A stretch of 6,427 bases of DNA from Rugosibacter sp. (GCA_030652715.1 JAUSQB010000124.1:1-6427); one strand, 5' to 3'; counted from the stretch's first letter, positions 1 through 5,342 are shown. Numbers and translations are program-made. Notes: generated from the letters alone by a model not told the origin.

Positions 1-23
1 AATTGCTCGATGGGCGCGCTCAT
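1..23 (-). CDS. 5' end of an unidentified element gene (partial, runs off the left edge)
   Basis: Only the first seven codons are visible, reading M-S-A-P-I-E-Q on the minus strand. The ATG overlaps the TGA of the upstream small gene by four bases (ATGA), and a GAGG motif at 31-34 sits 7 bases before it, inside the upstream coding sequence. This is the usual arrangement for translational coupling. In P4-like and plasmid-like elements the gene after the AlpA regulator is often a primase or toprim/helicase replication protein, and such proteins can begin with similar residues. Seven residues cannot establish that. Calling it a gene start rests on the overlap and the ribosome binding site; the product is unknown. 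Confidence 0.45.
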
Positions 24-193
24 GAAAAAACCTCTACCAGAGCGACCAAGCAAAGCAGCAGAAGCGCGAAGTCCAAAGAAGGAATCGCGGCCACATGCCG
101 GGCGATGCGTAAAATTGAGGTAAAATTGAAGGCGTGTGCTGTCTTATTGGCTGCCCGGTTCCCCCCGGTGCAGCCTTTGTTTTTTGTAGTCAT
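20..193 (-). CDS. small single-helix membrane protein (57 aa), function unknown
   Basis: An ATG at 193 opens 57 codons ending in TGA at 20-22. A GGGGAG ribosome binding site at 200-205 lies 6 bases upstream, the gene starts 14 bases after the alpA stop, and its end overlaps the next start by 4 bases, so it sits tightly in an alpA operon. The first 35 residues are basic and hydrophilic (K4, K6, R13, K17, R29, R32). The C-terminal part, about residues 37-56, is a hydrophobic run including DFALLLLCLVALVEVF. It would therefore be a one-pass inner-membrane protein with its N-terminus in the cytoplasm. No family is recognised. Operon position and signals support a real gene; chance readthrough remains possible at this length. 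Confidence 0.6.
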   Translation of the reverse strand: MTTKNKGCTGGNRAANKTAHAFNFTSILRIARHVAAIPSLDFALLLLCLVALVEVFS

Positions 194-207
194 GGCGCGC
201 TCCCCGA

Positions 208-441
208 TTAGGCTGCGCTAAGCGCGGCTCGAAGTCCACCTACTCGCCAGCCCGTAATCCTCAACGACGGCTTAACGGGTTTCGGGATACGCCCATCCTT
301 ACTCATTCGCCATACAGTGGGCACTGAACATCCGAATAGTCCGGCGACCACCTTGTCGCGGACTATTGCGGAATCGGGCAGGGAATCGAAGTTTTTGAGT
401 GCGTCAGGAATTGACGCAGATACAGGATTTGCAGGTTTCAT
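208..441 (-). CDS. AlpA-family helix-turn-helix regulator / excisionase-like protein
   Basis: This is a 77-residue protein with an AlpA/MerR-like winged HTH at about residues 24-74. It shows the family pattern of 'IVR...VAGLFGCSVPTVWRMSKDGRIPKP' (residues 26-55, abbreviated), then a basic wing and a W-R-V-G-G-L-R-A-A-L end resembling the 'W...e(i)..wl' close of AlpA proteins. Family members such as P4 Vis and E. coli AlpA act as recombination directionality factors or activate/repress integrase and satellite operons. Here it is the first gene of an operon led by a strong promoter and a long structured leader. The ATG at 441 has GGAG at 447-450, five bases away. The first 22 residues are a low-complexity tail outside the domain. 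Whether it acts as excisionase, activator or both cannot be seen. Confidence 0.87.
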   Translation of the reverse strand: MKPANPVSASIPDALKNFDSLPDSAIVRDKVVAGLFGCSVPTVWRMSKDGRIPKPVKPSLRITGWRVGGLRAALSAA

Positions 442-576
442 GTGAGCTCCAAGCTAAGTACGGTAGCCCGCTTATCGCGGGGCCACCTGTTCGCTTGAAG
501 TGACAAAACGCCCCAGGTCGGGGGTGTCGGCCTTTCCCGACTGTCATCCCTATCAATCCTCAGATAGTTCGCCTTC
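442..576 (-). ncRNA. structured leader of the alpA transcript (candidate C4/P4-cI-like regulatory RNA)
   Basis: Between the predicted alpA start point (about 576) and the ATG lie about 135 untranslated bases with dense complementarity. On the minus strand, TGACA (546-542) pairs with TGTCA (505-501). This encloses hairpin GTCGG/CCGAC (541-537 with 530-526, loop GAAAGG) and hairpin CCCC/GGGG (523-520 with 514-511, loop GACCT), giving a closed three-way junction. Next, GGTGG-C-CCCGC (487-477) pairs with GCGGG-CTACC (471-462), a 10-bp hairpin with one bulged C and loop GATAA. Outside it, CTTCAAGC (500-493) can pair with GCTTGGAG (454-447), which contains the alpA Shine-Dalgarno. ACCTG, mostly in the loop of the second hairpin (518-514), can also pair with CAGGT (489-485). 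Phage P4 and P1 use leader-derived antisense RNAs of this general design; membership in that family is inferred from position and pairing, not from a recognised consensus. Confidence 0.45.
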
Positions 577-582
577 AGCGCT

Positions 583-612
583 AATATAACATTGCCTATT
601 ACAGCATGTCAA
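583..612 (-). promoter_or_regulatory. sigma70-type promoter for the alpA operon
   Basis: The minus strand reads TTGACA (612-607, perfect -35), an 18-base spacer and TATATT (588-583). An overlapping TTATAT at 17 bases is also possible. Transcription would start near 576. It is the only strong promoter-like sequence between int and alpA and is oriented toward alpA, so the AlpA regulator and downstream genes have their own promoter rather than depending on int readthrough. Confidence 0.7.
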
Positions 613-633
613 GCCATAGTCTTTAACTATATC

Positions 634-689
634 TGCTGCGTCAGTCCGGCAATGAACCCGACTTTCCGGGAGCTACCCTAGACGCAGCA
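634..689. repeat. inverted repeat with 9-bp perfect arms between int and the alpA promoter
   Basis: TGCTGCGTC at 634-642 is the exact reverse complement of GACGCAGCA at 681-689. The 38 bases between can form an inner CCCG/CGGG hairpin (657-660 with 667-670). It starts 8 bases past the int stop codon and ends 21 bases before the alpA -35. There is no T-run on the exit side in either direction, so it is not a classical intrinsic terminator. It could still slow int transcripts, stabilise their 3' end, or be a protein site. Confidence 0.55.
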
Positions 690-697
690 AAAACGTA

Positions 698-1930
698 TCA
701 GGCGGCTTGCCCTTTCATTTGAACCACCGTTCCAGCCACCTGCATCTTGCCGCTAAATTTGCCCCAGTCGCGCATCATCCGGCGGCGCTTCTCGAATAAA
801 TCACCGCGTCGGTAAGCGGCTTCCACTTTGTCACCGATGGCATGCGCCAAGGCCATCTCTGCCACGTCTCGCGGGTAATTGGTACGCTCTCCGCACCAGT
901 CCCTGAAGGTTGAGCGGAAACCGTGCGCGGTAATGTCACTGCGCCCCATGCGCTTAAGTACCGCCGTCAGGGTCATATCGGACAACATGCCGCCCTTGGT
1001 GTTTGGGAAAATCAGATCACCCGTGCGGGGCATGGATTTAAGCAGTGCCACGGCTTCATCATTAAGCACCGCACGATGTTCACGCTTTGCCTTCATCCGC
1101 TCGGCAGGGATAGTCCACGTGGCGTCCGTCAGATTGATTTCGTCCCACGTTGCACCGCGTACCTCGCCCGATCTAGCCGCCGTGAGAATGGCAAACTCCA
1201 GCGCCCGCGCACCCGTGCCTTCTTGCTGGCGTAGCTGCACCATGAACGCGCCCAGCTCATCGAAGGGTAACGCTGGATGATGCTCAATCTTCTGCACCTT
1301 GCCGGGCATGGCCAGTAGCTTGTCCAGGTGTCCGCGCCAGCGTGCCGGATTCTCGCCTGTACGGTAGCCGCGCACCCTTGCCCAGTCGAGTATGTTTTCA
1401 ATGCGACCGCGCAGTCTGGTGGCTGTCTCTGTTTTGGTCAGCCAGATAGGCTCCAGTACCCGCATAACGTGGGACTGCTCAACATCGCGGACAAAGATAT
1501 TACCGATCACCGGGTCAGCATAGGTGGCCAGTGTGTTGCGCCATTGGTCTGCGTGCTTGCCGTTTTTCCATTCCGGTTCGCGCATGGCGATGTAAGCCGC
1601 TGCCGCCTCGCTGAATGTCATTGCTGCCGCTCTCGCTGCATAAAGGGCGCTACGCTTGGCCTTGGCGTCATCTATGGGGTCAATGCCTTCCTTGATCTGT
1701 TTGCGGGCAGCACGCGCAGCTTCCTTCGCCCCTGCCAGCGTTACGTCAGGGAAACCACCCAAGCCCATATCTCTGCGCTTACCGCCTACCATGACACGCA
1801 GTATCCAAGAGCGTGAGCCCCTGTCTGTTACCTGTAGCGCCAGCCCAGCCACGCCACCGACGGCGTGAAGGCCGGGACTGTCCAGCCTGCCGACCTCAAG
1901 CGCCCCAAGTTCCTTTGCTTTGCGTGCCAT
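698..1930 (-). CDS. P4-type tyrosine recombinase / site-specific integrase
   Basis: This 410-residue protein has the length and layout of P4-like integrases. An N-terminal arm-binding domain (DUF4102 type, about residues 1-90, with 'SWILRVMVGGKRRDMGLGGFP') is followed by a helical core-binding domain (about 100-200) and a C-terminal catalytic domain (about 218-390). The catalytic set is complete: R253 in 'TAARSGEVRGATW', a candidate Lys near 280-282, H336 and R339 in 'ITAHGFRSTFRDW', H363 in 'LAHAIGD' and nucleophile Y373 in 'AAYRRGDLFEKRR'. It should integrate and, with an excisionase such as the neighbouring AlpA protein, excise the element at a short tRNA-derived att core. The ATG at 1930 has GGGGTG at 1936-1941, five bases upstream. 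The reading frame is intact. It is transcribed away from the chromosome junction 160-170 bases upstream, as usual for such integrases. Confidence 0.97.
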   Translation of the reverse strand: MARKAKELGALEVGRLDSPGLHAVGGVAGLALQVTDRGSRSWILRVMVGGKRRDMGLGGFPDVTLAGAKEAARAARKQIKEGIDPIDDAKAKRSALYAARAAAMTFSEAAAAYIAMREPEWKNGKHADQWRNTLATYADPVIGNIFVRDVEQSHVMRVLEPIWLTKTETATRLRGRIENILDWARVRGYRTGENPARWRGHLDKLLAMPGKVQKIEHHPALPFDELGAFMVQLRQQEGTGARALEFAILTAARSGEVRGATWDEINLTDATWTIPAERMKAKREHRAVLNDEAVALLKSMPRTGDLIFPNTKGGMLSDMTLTAVLKRMGRSDITAHGFRSTFRDWCGERTNYPRDVAEMALAHAIGDKVEAAYRRGDLFEKRRRMMRDWGKFSGKMQVAGTVVQMKGQAA

Positions 1931-1938
1931 TTCGTCAC

Positions 1939-1959
1939 CCCATCAATGCACCCATCAAT
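1939..1959 (-). repeat. two ATTGATGGG direct repeats in the int leader
   Basis: The minus strand carries ATTGATGGG at 1959-1951 and again at 1947-1939, a 12-base period with a 3-base spacer. They lie between the int -10 and its start codon, and the second copy runs into the GGGGTG ribosome binding site. Tandem 9-mers here could be integrase arm-type sites or an operator that limits int expression. Function is inferred from position only. Confidence 0.5.
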
Positions 1960-1966
1960 AAGGATG

Positions 1967-1995
1967 AGATTAGATGATAGGGTGTGATATGTCAA
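1967..1995 (-). promoter_or_regulatory. sigma70-type promoter for int
   Basis: The minus strand has TTGACA (1995-1990), a 17-base spacer and TAATCT (1972-1967). The -35 is perfect and the spacing ideal; the -10 is weaker. Start would be near 1960, inside the direct repeats, leaving a leader of about 30 bases. The AGATA-A-TATCT palindrome at 1997-2007 lies directly upstream of the -35. Confidence 0.6.
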
Positions 1996-1996
1996 G

Positions 1997-2007
1997 AGAT
2001 AATATCT
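1997..2007. promoter_or_regulatory. palindrome AGATA-A-TATCT abutting the int -35 box
   Basis: This is an 11-base perfect dyad with a central A, one base upstream of the int TTGACA box. CAAG/CTTG flanks give a partly extended symmetry on the minus strand. The location suits an operator for a regulator of int (for example the AlpA-like protein) or an integrase/excisionase accessory site. The binding factor is unknown. Confidence 0.4.
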
Positions 2008-2089
2008 TTATCTTGAAAACCAGCAATGGCAAGGGTTGCAACGTGTTTTTGCTATCGCGTGAGACGGCGTGATATGACGTTTGAAAGGG

Positions 2090-2104
2090 ACTGCGTCTCC
2101 GCCA
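2090..2104 (+). other. 3' end of a tRNA-Ser gene, candidate attR core of the integrated element
   Basis: ACTGCGTCTCCGCCA matches the end of a tRNA: T-stem 3' strand (ACTG), seven-base acceptor strand CGTCTCC, discriminator G and encoded CCA. CGTCTCC with G73 fits the GGAGACG...CGTCTCCGCCA ends of bacterial tRNA-Ser. Upstream the tRNA pattern stops: 2082-2088 is not a TTCRANY T-loop and no T-stem partner exists. A tRNA-style terminator follows at 2116-2151. A severed tRNA 3' end 160 bases from an integrase start is what remains opposite the intact tRNA after insertion into its 3' end. The second copy is not in the window, so the att role is inferred. Confidence 0.5.
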
Positions 2105-2115
2105 GTAACAGCGAG

Positions 2116-2151
2116 AAACCCGTATTGCCTTTGGCAGTACGGGTTTTTTTT
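2116..2151 (+). terminator. strong intrinsic terminator downstream of the tRNA-Ser remnant
   Basis: AAACCCGTATTGCC (2116-2129) pairs with GGCAGTACGGGTTT (2133-2146) through a TTT loop: 14 bp with one T-G wobble. Eight T residues follow (2144-2151). It starts 12 bases after the tRNA CCA end, as tRNA terminators do, so it is probably the original terminator of the disrupted tRNA-Ser gene. It would also block plus-strand transcripts leaving the element from running into rne antisense. Confidence 0.88.
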
Positions 2152-2196
2152 GTTACTTTTTTTGATGCGTTTTATTGCGCTATTTTTTTCAAGACG

Positions 2197-2221
2197 AAAA
2201 AATGGGGGCTTGACGCCCCCA
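2197..2221 (-). terminator. intrinsic terminator of rne
   Basis: On the minus strand TGGGGGC (2221-2215) pairs perfectly with GCCCCCA (2209-2203) around a five-base loop (GTCAA), followed by six T residues (2202-2197). It begins about 25 bases after the rne stop codon. Confidence 0.88.
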
Positions 2222-2245
2222 TGGAGATGAATCATTGATGCCTGG

Positions 2246-4921
2246 TTAATCAGGTTTTGTTTCTATCATCTGCAAAGGCTCGTCAGCAATAATTGGGGCT
2301 GGCTTTGGTTTGCGGCCTAGTGGTTGAGATGGCGTCACCGGTGCAGATGAAAGGTGATCCGTCTGCGCCGTCTGGATCAAGACTAATCCTGCTTGTTGTA
2401 GCGTCTCCGAGAAGTCTTTCGGGGGTGTTGGCGCATGAGCAACAGGAGGTACTACAGCAGGCGTAGGCGCCACGGCGGAAGCCACTACAGCAGGGGTAGC
2501 GGAATGCATGACTTCAGGTAACGCGGCCGGTGTATCGGGCACTACGCTTGGTGTCTGCACAGGGGCGGGGATCGTTGTCGCAGAAAATTCCGGCACTGGT
2601 GCGGCGGTAGTCGGCATAGACTCTGTTACGGCAGGTTGTGGTGTCGCAGTGATAATCGGCGCTGGCGAAAAATTTTGAATCGGCATGCTATCTACCGCAG
2701 CAGTTACTGTGCTGATGTTGTTTGTTTCGGCAATGTCATTGCTTGCGACGTTATTACTATCCATGGCGGGCAATAGTCCATTTTCACTACGATCGCCACG
2801 GTCGGCGCGATCATTGCGCCCACGACCGCGACCGCGATTTCTGCGCCCGCTGCGTGCTGCGCCTTCTGTGCTGCTGGCATCAGCTTCAGTAAAAGTCGGT
2901 GCTGATGATACGGCGATATCGGCAGGGGATTCCGTCGGAGTACTGCGTGGGGGCCGTGGTTGCCGTGGTTCGCGCGGCTCTCGTACTTCTTTGGGCGCAG
3001 TGGGTTTGTTGCGATTAGTGCTTGCATCCTGCGCTGGTATTTCGTCACGACGGCCTTGTCCTTGCGAGCGGGCTTTACGTTCGTTATTGGCTGGCTGACC
3101 TTCTACGCGGGGTGTGCGATCGCGATTTCCGTCACGATTTCGGTTACGGTTGTTATTCCGTGAGCGTTGAGCATTAGCGTCTTCTGATTTTGGCGCAGGG
3201 GTTGCTGCTTTTTTCTCGCCAAAAAAGAAAGCCGCTAGTTTGCTAAAGAGGCTAACCGAGGGGGGTGCCGCTTTTGCAGGACGCGAAGAATCTACAATCG
3301 GTGCGGGCTGGCCGGCGGGAACTCCGCGAACTGCCGCCTCAATTTTGACTGGCTTGACCTCAGCTTGAGCCGAAGGCGTTTGATACGCTTCTTCAAGCGG
3401 ACGTGTTGCCATCTGATAGCTGGCCAAATTGCTGGGGCCTTCGCTATTGAGTTGATCGTGCCGCACACGCACAATTTCATGCGCAGGTGTTTCTAAATGG
3501 CGGTTAGGGACGATGACCAGATTGACGCGGTGACGCGATTCAATGTGCGAGATATCAACGCGCTTTTCATTCAGTAAAAAGGTGCCTACATCCACTGGAA
3601 CCTGACAGTGCAAGGCACCAGTGTTGTCTTTCATGGATTCTTCTTCAAGGATGCGCAGGATGTGGAGCGCAGCAGATTCAGTACTGCGGATATGCCCCGT
3701 ACCAGTGCAACGCGGGCAGGTGATATAGCTGGTTTCAGCCAAGGCCGGACGCAGCCGCTGGCGGGATAATTCGAGCAGGCCAAAGCGGCTGATCTTGCCC
3801 GTTTGCACGCGCGCACGATCGTGATGCAAGGCATCGCGCAGACGGTTTTCAACTTCGCGCTGGTTTTTCGCGGCTTCCATATCAATGAAGTCGATAACAA
3901 TCAGCCCGCCTAAATCGCGCAAGCGAAGCTGGCGTGCAATTTCGTCAGCGGCTTCGCAGTTGGTGCGCAGTGCGGTTTCTTCGATATCACTGCCTTTGGT
4001 CGAGCGGCCCGAGTTTACGTCAACCGACACCAGTGCTTCGGTGTGATCGATCACGATAGCCCCGCCCGAAGGGAGGGTGACCTGGCGTGAGTAGGCGGAT
4101 TCGATTTGATGCTCGATCTGGAACCGCGAGAACAGCGGCACGTCGTCCTGGTAGCGCTTTACGCGGGAAACATTGCCTGGCATGACGTGTGCCATGAACT
4201 GTTGTGCTTGTTGAAAGACATCATCAGTGTCGATGAGAATCTCGCCAATTTCGGCATGAAAATAATCGCGAATGGCGCGAATAACGAGGCTTGATTCCTG
4301 GTAAATCAGGAAAACGCCACTTTGTGCTTTAGCCGCACCGTCGATGGCGTTCCAGAGTTGCAAGAGATAGTTCAGATCCCATTGCAGTTCTTCAAGAGAG
4401 CGGCCAATGCCTGCGGTACGGGCGATCAGGCTTGTGCCGCTGGGGACTTCCAGCTGATCCATGATTTCGCGGAGATCTTGCCGATCTTCTCCCTCGATGC
4501 GACGGGAAACCCCGCCACCCCGAGGATTGTTCGGCATCAAGACAAGGTAGCGGCCGGCGAGTGAAATATAGGTGGTGAGCGCGGCACCTTTATTGCCACG
4601 TTCATCTTTTTCCACTTGAACAATGAGTTCCTGCCCAACGGAGAGCACATCCTGGATGCGCGCTTTACCGACATCCACCCCTGGCTTGAAGTAGCTGCGG
4701 GATATTTCCTTGAATGGCAAAAAACCATGCCGCTCCGCGCCATATTCGACAAAAGCAGCTTCAAGGCTAGGCTCAAGACGCGTGATAACGGCCTTGTAGA
4801 TGTTGCTTTTACGTTGTTCTTTTGAGGCTGATTCAATGTCTAGGTCAATCAGTTTTTGACCATCCACAATCGCGACGCGGAGTTCTTCAGCTTGCGTCGC
4901 ATTAAAAAGCATGCGTTTCAT
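2246..4921 (-). CDS. rne: ribonuclease E (endoribonuclease, RNA degradosome scaffold)
   Basis: This 891-residue RNase E starts processing of rRNA, tRNA and mRNA decay by cutting single-stranded A/U-rich RNA. The N-terminal half is the catalytic RNase E/G core: S1 domain about residues 36-120, 5'-sensor and RNase H-like regions, catalytic D301 ('LVSVDVNSGRST') and D344 ('GGLIVIDFIDM'), and the Zn-link 'TCPRCTGTGH' with C402 and C405. From about 510 it becomes a non-catalytic tail. A short amphipathic/hydrophobic helix, 'VSLFSKLAAFFFGEKK' (about 556-571), resembles the membrane-binding segment A. Arg-rich RNA-binding blocks span 586-603 and 692-711, then a Pro/Ala-rich linker (about 745-835) and a conserved-looking end around 'RKPKPAPIIADEPLQMIET'. 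The long tail separates it from the shorter RNase G. AGGAG at 4930-4934 lies 8 bases before the ATG. It is divergent from rluC, the usual proteobacterial arrangement, and its leader is structured, consistent with autoregulation. Confidence 0.99.
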   Translation of the reverse strand: MKRMLFNATQAEELRVAIVDGQKLIDLDIESASKEQRKSNIYKAVITRLEPSLEAAFVEYGAERHGFLPFKEISRSYFKPGVDVGKARIQDVLSVGQELIVQVEKDERGNKGAALTTYISLAGRYLVLMPNNPRGGGVSRRIEGEDRQDLREIMDQLEVPSGTSLIARTAGIGRSLEELQWDLNYLLQLWNAIDGAAKAQSGVFLIYQESSLVIRAIRDYFHAEIGEILIDTDDVFQQAQQFMAHVMPGNVSRVKRYQDDVPLFSRFQIEHQIESAYSRQVTLPSGGAIVIDHTEALVSVDVNSGRSTKGSDIEETALRTNCEAADEIARQLRLRDLGGLIVIDFIDMEAAKNQREVENRLRDALHHDRARVQTGKISRFGLLELSRQRLRPALAETSYITCPRCTGTGHIRSTESAALHILRILEEESMKDNTGALHCQVPVDVGTFLLNEKRVDISHIESRHRVNLVIVPNRHLETPAHEIVRVRHDQLNSEGPSNLASYQMATRPLEEAYQTPSAQAEVKPVKIEAAVRGVPAGQPAPIVDSSRPAKAAPPSVSLFSKLAAFFFGEKKAATPAPKSEDANAQRSRNNNRNRNRDGNRDRTPRVEGQPANNERKARSQGQGRRDEIPAQDASTNRNKPTAPKEVREPREPRQPRPPRSTPTESPADIAVSSAPTFTEADASSTEGAARSGRRNRGRGRGRNDRADRGDRSENGLLPAMDSNNVASNDIAETNNISTVTAAVDSMPIQNFSPAPIITATPQPAVTESMPTTAAPVPEFSATTIPAPVQTPSVVPDTPAALPEVMHSATPAVVASAVAPTPAVVPPVAHAPTPPKDFSETLQQAGLVLIQTAQTDHLSSAPVTPSQPLGRKPKPAPIIADEPLQMIETKPD

Positions 4922-4983
4922 ATTTATTTCTCCTACGCGCTACACAGGCAGGAGGGCACGGCAAATCTTTACTGGCGGCGTTA

Positions 4984-5038
4984 GAGCACCATCAGTGCGA
5001 GTCGGGTTTGCAATCGGGGTGGCAAGTTCATGGTGCCT
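4984..5038 (-). promoter_or_regulatory. long-range hairpin in the rne 5' leader
   Basis: On the minus strand GCACCAT (5036-5030) pairs perfectly with ATGGTGC (4992-4986). The stem continues with GAG/CTC on the outside past one bulge, giving about 9-10 bp around a loop of roughly 37 bases. It lies about 60 bases before the rne start codon. In E. coli, RNase E represses its own synthesis by recognising hairpins in its 5' UTR; a comparable role here is inferred. Confidence 0.45.
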
Positions 5039-5045
5039 CGGTTGA

Positions 5046-5091
5046 TTTGGCAAATAGTTTGGCAAATAATTTAGAAAAATTTTGGCAAACA
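5046..5091. repeat. three copies of the dyad TTTGGCAAA(T/C)A upstream of rne
   Basis: TTTGGCAAATA occurs at 5046-5056 and 5058-5068, and TTTGGCAAACA at 5081-5091. Each core TTTG-G-CAAA is a palindrome with a one-base centre. Spacings are 12 and 23 bases, close to one and two helical turns, placing all copies on one face of the DNA in an AT-rich patch. The natural reading is a regulator operator in the rne control region; a role in the rne leader RNA is also possible. Confidence 0.5.
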
Positions 5092-5120
5092 AAATGTATG
5101 ACTTCGTAAGACTTATCTGT

Positions 5121-5148
5121 AAAAAGCGTCCGCTGATGATAATCAGCG
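5121..5148 (-). promoter_or_regulatory. terminator-like hairpin upstream of rne
   Basis: On the minus strand CGCTGAT (5148-5142) pairs perfectly with ATCAGCG (5137-5131) over a TATC loop. GACGC and then five T residues (5125-5121) follow. The five-base gap before the T-run weakens it as a terminator. It could be an attenuator or RNase E recognition hairpin if the rne start point lies further upstream, or otherwise a barrier separating rne from upstream minus-strand transcription. AGCGTCCG is repeated at 5125-5132 and 5145-5152, bracketing the stem. Confidence 0.4.
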
Positions 5149-5215
5149 TCCGGCAATCTGTGCCCATCTGTGCGTGTGTGACGCGCAATCAAGTAGTATT
5201 CGCTCTTTGTGTCGG

Positions 5216-5320
5216 GTGAGCGAGATTCCCGTGGTCGGCTGGGGCGATGCCGCTGCCGAAAAGATTTCGACGGCGCTGCATGCTCATGTCACTGGTGTTT
5301 TTCACCAACTCATTGATTAA
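5216..5320 (+). pseudogene. short open frame between rne and rluC: possible gene remnant or small protein
   Basis: From GTG at 5216 to TAA at 5318-5320 the plus strand reads 34 residues, V-S-E-I-P-V-V-G-W-G-D-A-A-A-E-K-I-S and onward to V-F-H-Q-L-I-D. Composition and codon use look protein-like, unlike the Cys/Ser-rich translation of the same frame upstream, which stays open back to 5123. No good ribosome binding site precedes the GTG. It may be the C-terminal end of a decayed gene or a small protein; it may also be chance. The product is not recognised. Confidence 0.25.
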
Positions 5321-5342
5321 ATTTCAGTGATTACAGTAAAAA
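5313..5342 (+). promoter_or_regulatory. candidate rluC promoter
   Basis: TTGATT (5313-5318), an 18-base spacer and TAAAAA (5337-5342) form a modest sigma70-like promoter pointing at rluC, giving a leader of about 80 bases. That leader ends in a perfect 6-bp hairpin, GCCATT/AATGGC (5403-5408 with 5413-5418), 9 bases before the rluC start. The -10 match is weak. Confidence 0.33.

Noticed and set aside
3..221. Plus-strand 72-codon open frame at the left edge
   Set aside because: It begins at a TTG at the window edge, is rich in K/R/S/T/A without domain logic, and lies antisense to a better-supported minus-strand small gene with a ribosome binding site and operon spacing.
879..1816. Several plus-strand and one minus-strand frames inside int
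   Set aside because: They are other-frame shadows of the integrase, whose catalytic motifs fix the real frame.
2061..2104. A complete tRNA gene ending in CCA
   Set aside because: Although GAGACG at 2061-2066 can pair with CGTCTC, only 40-odd bases separate the ends, there is no T-loop, and no D- or anticodon arm. Only the 3' end is tRNA-like.
2008..2238. Overlapping open frames on both strands between int and rne
   Set aside because: They run straight through two intrinsic terminators and the tRNA remnant, and their sequence is low-complexity.
2685..3163. Plus-strand frames with hydrophobic stretches opposite the rne tail
   Set aside because: They are antisense shadows of the Arg/Pro/Ala-rich tail codons and lack start signals.
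5046..5091. CRISPR-like array
   Set aside because: The units are 11 bases with 1- and 12-base gaps and there are no cas genes; this is an operator-type repeat.
4940..5188. Minus-strand 82-codon frame upstream of rne
   Set aside because: It includes the repeat-derived NYLPNYLPN, spans the hairpin and dyad repeats, and has no recognisable domain. The region reads as rne control sequence.
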